Program-made: the position numbers and the translations under genes | Shown here: positions 6,809 through 8,059 of the stretch, piece after piece | How positions within the stretch are numbered: position 1 is the stretch's first letter | How the letters are laid out: every line of letters begins with the position of its first letter | NCBI GenBank assembly: GCA_021815285.1 | Contig: JAKAHE010000094.1 | Coordinates: 1-8,059, forward strand | Origin: Nitrospirota bacterium | GTDB lineage: Bacteria > Nitrospirota > JACRHJ01 | Direction: 5' to 3' | Length of the DNA: 8,059 nt | Notes under the pieces: model-generated | The model's input: only the letters and a program-made list of their open reading frames with translations | The model's database searches: none | What the model was told of the DNA's origin: nothing

Positions 6809-7291
6809 GTAGAGGTTCCTGTAATCTTTCTGCGCGGAGTTCACCACCGGGGCCATGCCGTCGATAGCCGGAAGATTCGTAAGCGCCGCGCCCAGCAGTT
6901 CCACGGCGCGCCCGTCTTTTTTGCGGACGAGCACGACCGGCGAGATGTAGCGGTATTCCCGCTTCTGAAGGTATTCCTTCGCGCGGTCTGTCCATTGCAC
7001 CTTGGCCCACAGGCCCTCTGTGCCTTTGTCGAGCAGTTCCTTTATCCAGCCTGCGGCAGGCGCCTCAGAACCTGACAGGCTCTGGTGCTCGTAGTCGATT
7101 ACCAGGTCGGTGTCGGATTTCCTGAAGGCGGCGAGCATCAGTTGCACACCCTCCTCGTCCACGAGGAACTGCATCTTGCCCTTCGGATGCACCTCTCCGG
7201 AAGGCAGAAGCTGAACCTCTTCCGGAACATCGTTACCGTTTAATTCAAGACCCTTCTCCAGCGTGAATGAAAGCTTCTCTGAAGGCTCCAA
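6422..7291 (-). CDS. Mu gpI-like head maturation protease / scaffold
   Basis: This 289-residue protein matches the Mu I protein family (Mu-like prophage I protein). In Mu, the I protease acts inside the prohead to remove the scaffold and mature the head. Family landmarks are LLPSGEVHPKGKMQFLVD (28-45), LVIDYEHQ (63-70), APAAGWIKELL (77-87), AKVQWTDRA (96-104), REYRYISPVV (111-120) and AALTNLPAIDGM (135-146). The last is the best-known signature of the family. After residue 150 the sequence becomes charged and probably helical, as expected for the scaffold part, and it ends in a short INSLLGLDNKTFFRYA tail. The start is TTG behind AGGAGG. The TAA stop directly abuts the portal ATG. In Mu this gene lies after the portal and gpF, but here it precedes the portal. 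The C-terminal half may also be made separately as a scaffold. Confidence 0.92.
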   Translation of the reverse strand: MEPSEKLSFTLEKGLELNGNDVPEEVQLLPSGEVHPKGKMQFLVDEEGVQLMLAAFRKSDTDLVIDYEHQSLSGSEAPAAGWIKELLDKGTEGLWAKVQWTDRAKEYLQKREYRYISPVVLVRKKDGRAVELLGAALTNLPAIDGMAPVVNSAQKDYRNLYMEALKFLELPEDAETEDVRRKAEALVRPSGFVPEAEHLALKETLRKYETEELVRQALSKGRITPALLPWARSYASLDPEGFLEFCGKAATAPLDGRLPADEHPAPVQARINSLLGLDNKTFFRYASTI

Positions 7292-7300
7292 GACTATAAA

Positions 7301-7306
7301 CCTCCT
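7301..7306 (-). promoter_or_regulatory. Ribosome binding site setting the TTG start of the gpI-like gene
   Basis: A perfect AGGAGG lies 9 nt upstream of a TTG at 7291-7289. The codons between the terminase stop and this TTG include no ATG or GTG in frame, and the next in-frame ATG (residue 40) would remove conserved N-terminal sequence. This site therefore supports TTG as the real start. Confidence 0.75.
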
Positions 7307-7309
7307 TTT

Positions 7310-8059
7310 TTAAAAACCCCTTCTCCCGCCGCGTCCGCCGAATCCTTCGTATTCGATCCTCTGCGGCATGCGCACGGGGAATTCGTATTCAATGAAATAT
7401 CCGATGGCGTCGGTCATGTGTTCGTCGCCATGAGATTTGTCTATTACGGATAATCCGTCTTTCCAGCAGGTGCTCTCGAACGACCTGATGCTCTCGCGGC
7501 ACGCGGAGGAGATTACCAGGCGCGCCGGGCTGCCGCCTGGATACCGGCCGTCTCCGGCCAGTATCCTGTTCACGGCGTTAACCCTGTCCCGCACCGGCGG
7601 AGACGAGTTCCTCGCCCGCACCGTAAAACCGTTAATCGCCAGCACGGCGAAGTCCGACGGCGCCTCCGTGGTTCCGGCGGTCTTCCTCGCGCGGCCAGTC
7701 GGGTCCGGGTATGCCGTTATCGGGACGTCCCGGTACCGGCCCCTCACCGCCTGGCACAGCTCCCAGGTGTTCGAGGAGCGGATGACGATCTCGTCCACTA
7801 TCCGCACCTCTCCATCAGCGACCTGTATAAGCGCGGCGTGCAGCGGGTCGACATTAAAATCCCCCGCCATCGAAAGCGGATAGGCCGGGTCGTATCCAAG
7901 CCCTCCCCGGACATGCTTCCCGCGGGAAAAGGCCTCGTACACGCGGCCTGCGCGGGGATTTACGAATTCGCCGGACACATACTGTCTGGCGAGACCCGGC
8001 CCGTATGCCTCCACGAGGTCTTCCGCGTATTCCGGCGGGAGGTATATGTTTTCCAGCGT
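7310..8059 (-). CDS. Phage terminase large subunit, C-terminal nuclease part (5' partial)
   Basis: This is the ATP-driven DNA-packaging motor that cuts viral DNA and threads it through the portal. The frame is open to the right edge with no start, so 249 C-terminal residues are visible and the N-terminal ATPase domain lies outside. A GTG at 8014 is in frame, but the 15 residues before it (TLENIYLPPEYAEDL) match the usual terminase linker, so it is not the real start. The RNase H-like nuclease domain follows. Its first acidic residue sits in MAGDFNVDP (visible residue 67), VDEI near 89-90 could supply the second, and HMTDAIGY (Asp about 217) is the typical last one. AYPDPTGRARKT is another terminase-like segment. 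The frame ends in TAA at 7312-7310, just before the Shine-Dalgarno of the protease gene. The family is clear. Assignment to the Mu gp28 lineage specifically rests on the neighbours. Confidence 0.92.
   Translation of the reverse strand, partial: TLENIYLPPEYAEDLVEAYGPGLARQYVSGEFVNPRAGRVYEAFSRGKHVRGGLGYDPAYPLSMAGDFNVDPLHAALIQVADGEVRIVDEIVIRSSNTWELCQAVRGRYRDVPITAYPDPTGRARKTAGTTEAPSDFAVLAINGFTVRARNSSPPVRDRVNAVNRILAGDGRYPGGSPARLVISSACRESIRSFESTCWKDGLSVIDKSHGDEHMTDAIGYFIEYEFPVRMPQRIEYEGFGGRGGRRGF

Larger units (their letters stand above)
1..8059 (-). mobile_element. Partial Mu-like prophage/phage structural operon
   Basis: All supported genes point leftward and are virion genes: terminase, gpI-type protease, DUF935 portal, gpT-type capsid, gp36-type connector and tail hub. 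Inter-gene gaps are 0 to 18 nt, with one 1-nt overlap, so the block reads as one polycistronic late operon. No promoter or terminator is visible, so both lie outside the window. DUF935, the gpI protease, gpT and DUF1320 together are characteristic of the Mu head module. No phage end, attachment site, transposase or host gene is present, so the window cannot show whether this is an integrated prophage, a free phage or a decayed remnant. All frames are intact, which argues against advanced decay. Confidence 0.9.

Noticed and set aside
7289..7312. Terminase and protease frames are the same, with no further stop between them, suggesting a readthrough fusion
   Set aside because: The intervening 18 nt hold a perfect AGGAGG at good spacing to a TTG start, which explains the layout. 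Eighteen nucleotides without a stop is not significant.
7310..7322. GGGTTTT slippery heptamer in frame (G GGT TTT) just before the terminase stop
   Set aside because: A -1 shift would add only about 20 residues before a stop and would not fuse to the protease frame. There is no upstream stimulatory Shine-Dalgarno or evident stem. Chance occurrence in a Gly-Phe ending is more likely.
8012..8014. GTG as the start of the terminase gene
   Set aside because: The frame is open upstream to the window edge, and those residues fit the terminase linker. The gene is cut by the edge rather than starting here.

Overview
The window is an internal slice of a Mu-type (transposable-phage-like) virion structural operon, either a prophage or a phage genome. 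Every credible gene lies on the minus strand, so the operon reads from the right edge (8059) to the left edge (1). Ten ORFs are packed with gaps of at most 18 nt or a 1-nt overlap. I see no promoter, terminator, tRNA, CRISPR array, insertion sequence or host gene, and no gene-free stretch longer than 20 bases.

Layout in transcription order: the C-terminal nuclease half of the large terminase (8059-7310, cut by the window edge); a Mu gpI-like head maturation protease (7291-6422) with a plausible nested in-frame scaffold start (gpZ-like); a DUF935 / Mu gp29-like portal (6421-5339) with a short C-terminus; a small head-decoration-like protein (5328-4918); a Mu gpT-like major capsid protein (4908-4015); a DUF1320 / Mu gp36-like head-tail connector (4012-3620); a probable gp37/DUF1834-like neck or tail-completion protein (3602-3171); a 136-residue tail-tip-like protein (3156-2746); an 858-residue tail hub / adhesion protein (2746-170); and the start of a small membrane-anchored protein that runs off the left edge (167-1).

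Together these genes package DNA (terminase, portal), build and mature the head (portal, scaffold/protease, gpT, decoration protein), close the neck (gp36, gp37-like) and form the host-contacting tail end (136-aa protein and hub). The set departs from Mu in three ways. The protease precedes the portal, there is no gpF-like minor head protein, and no sheath, tube or tape-measure gene lies between the neck genes and the hub. A short non-contractile tail, tail genes placed elsewhere, or a reduced particle could each explain the last point.

The host is bacterial: several starts follow strong AGGAGG/GGGAGG sites at normal spacing, and one gene uses TTG. Base composition looks moderately GC-rich by eye. 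Nothing in the window identifies the phylum.
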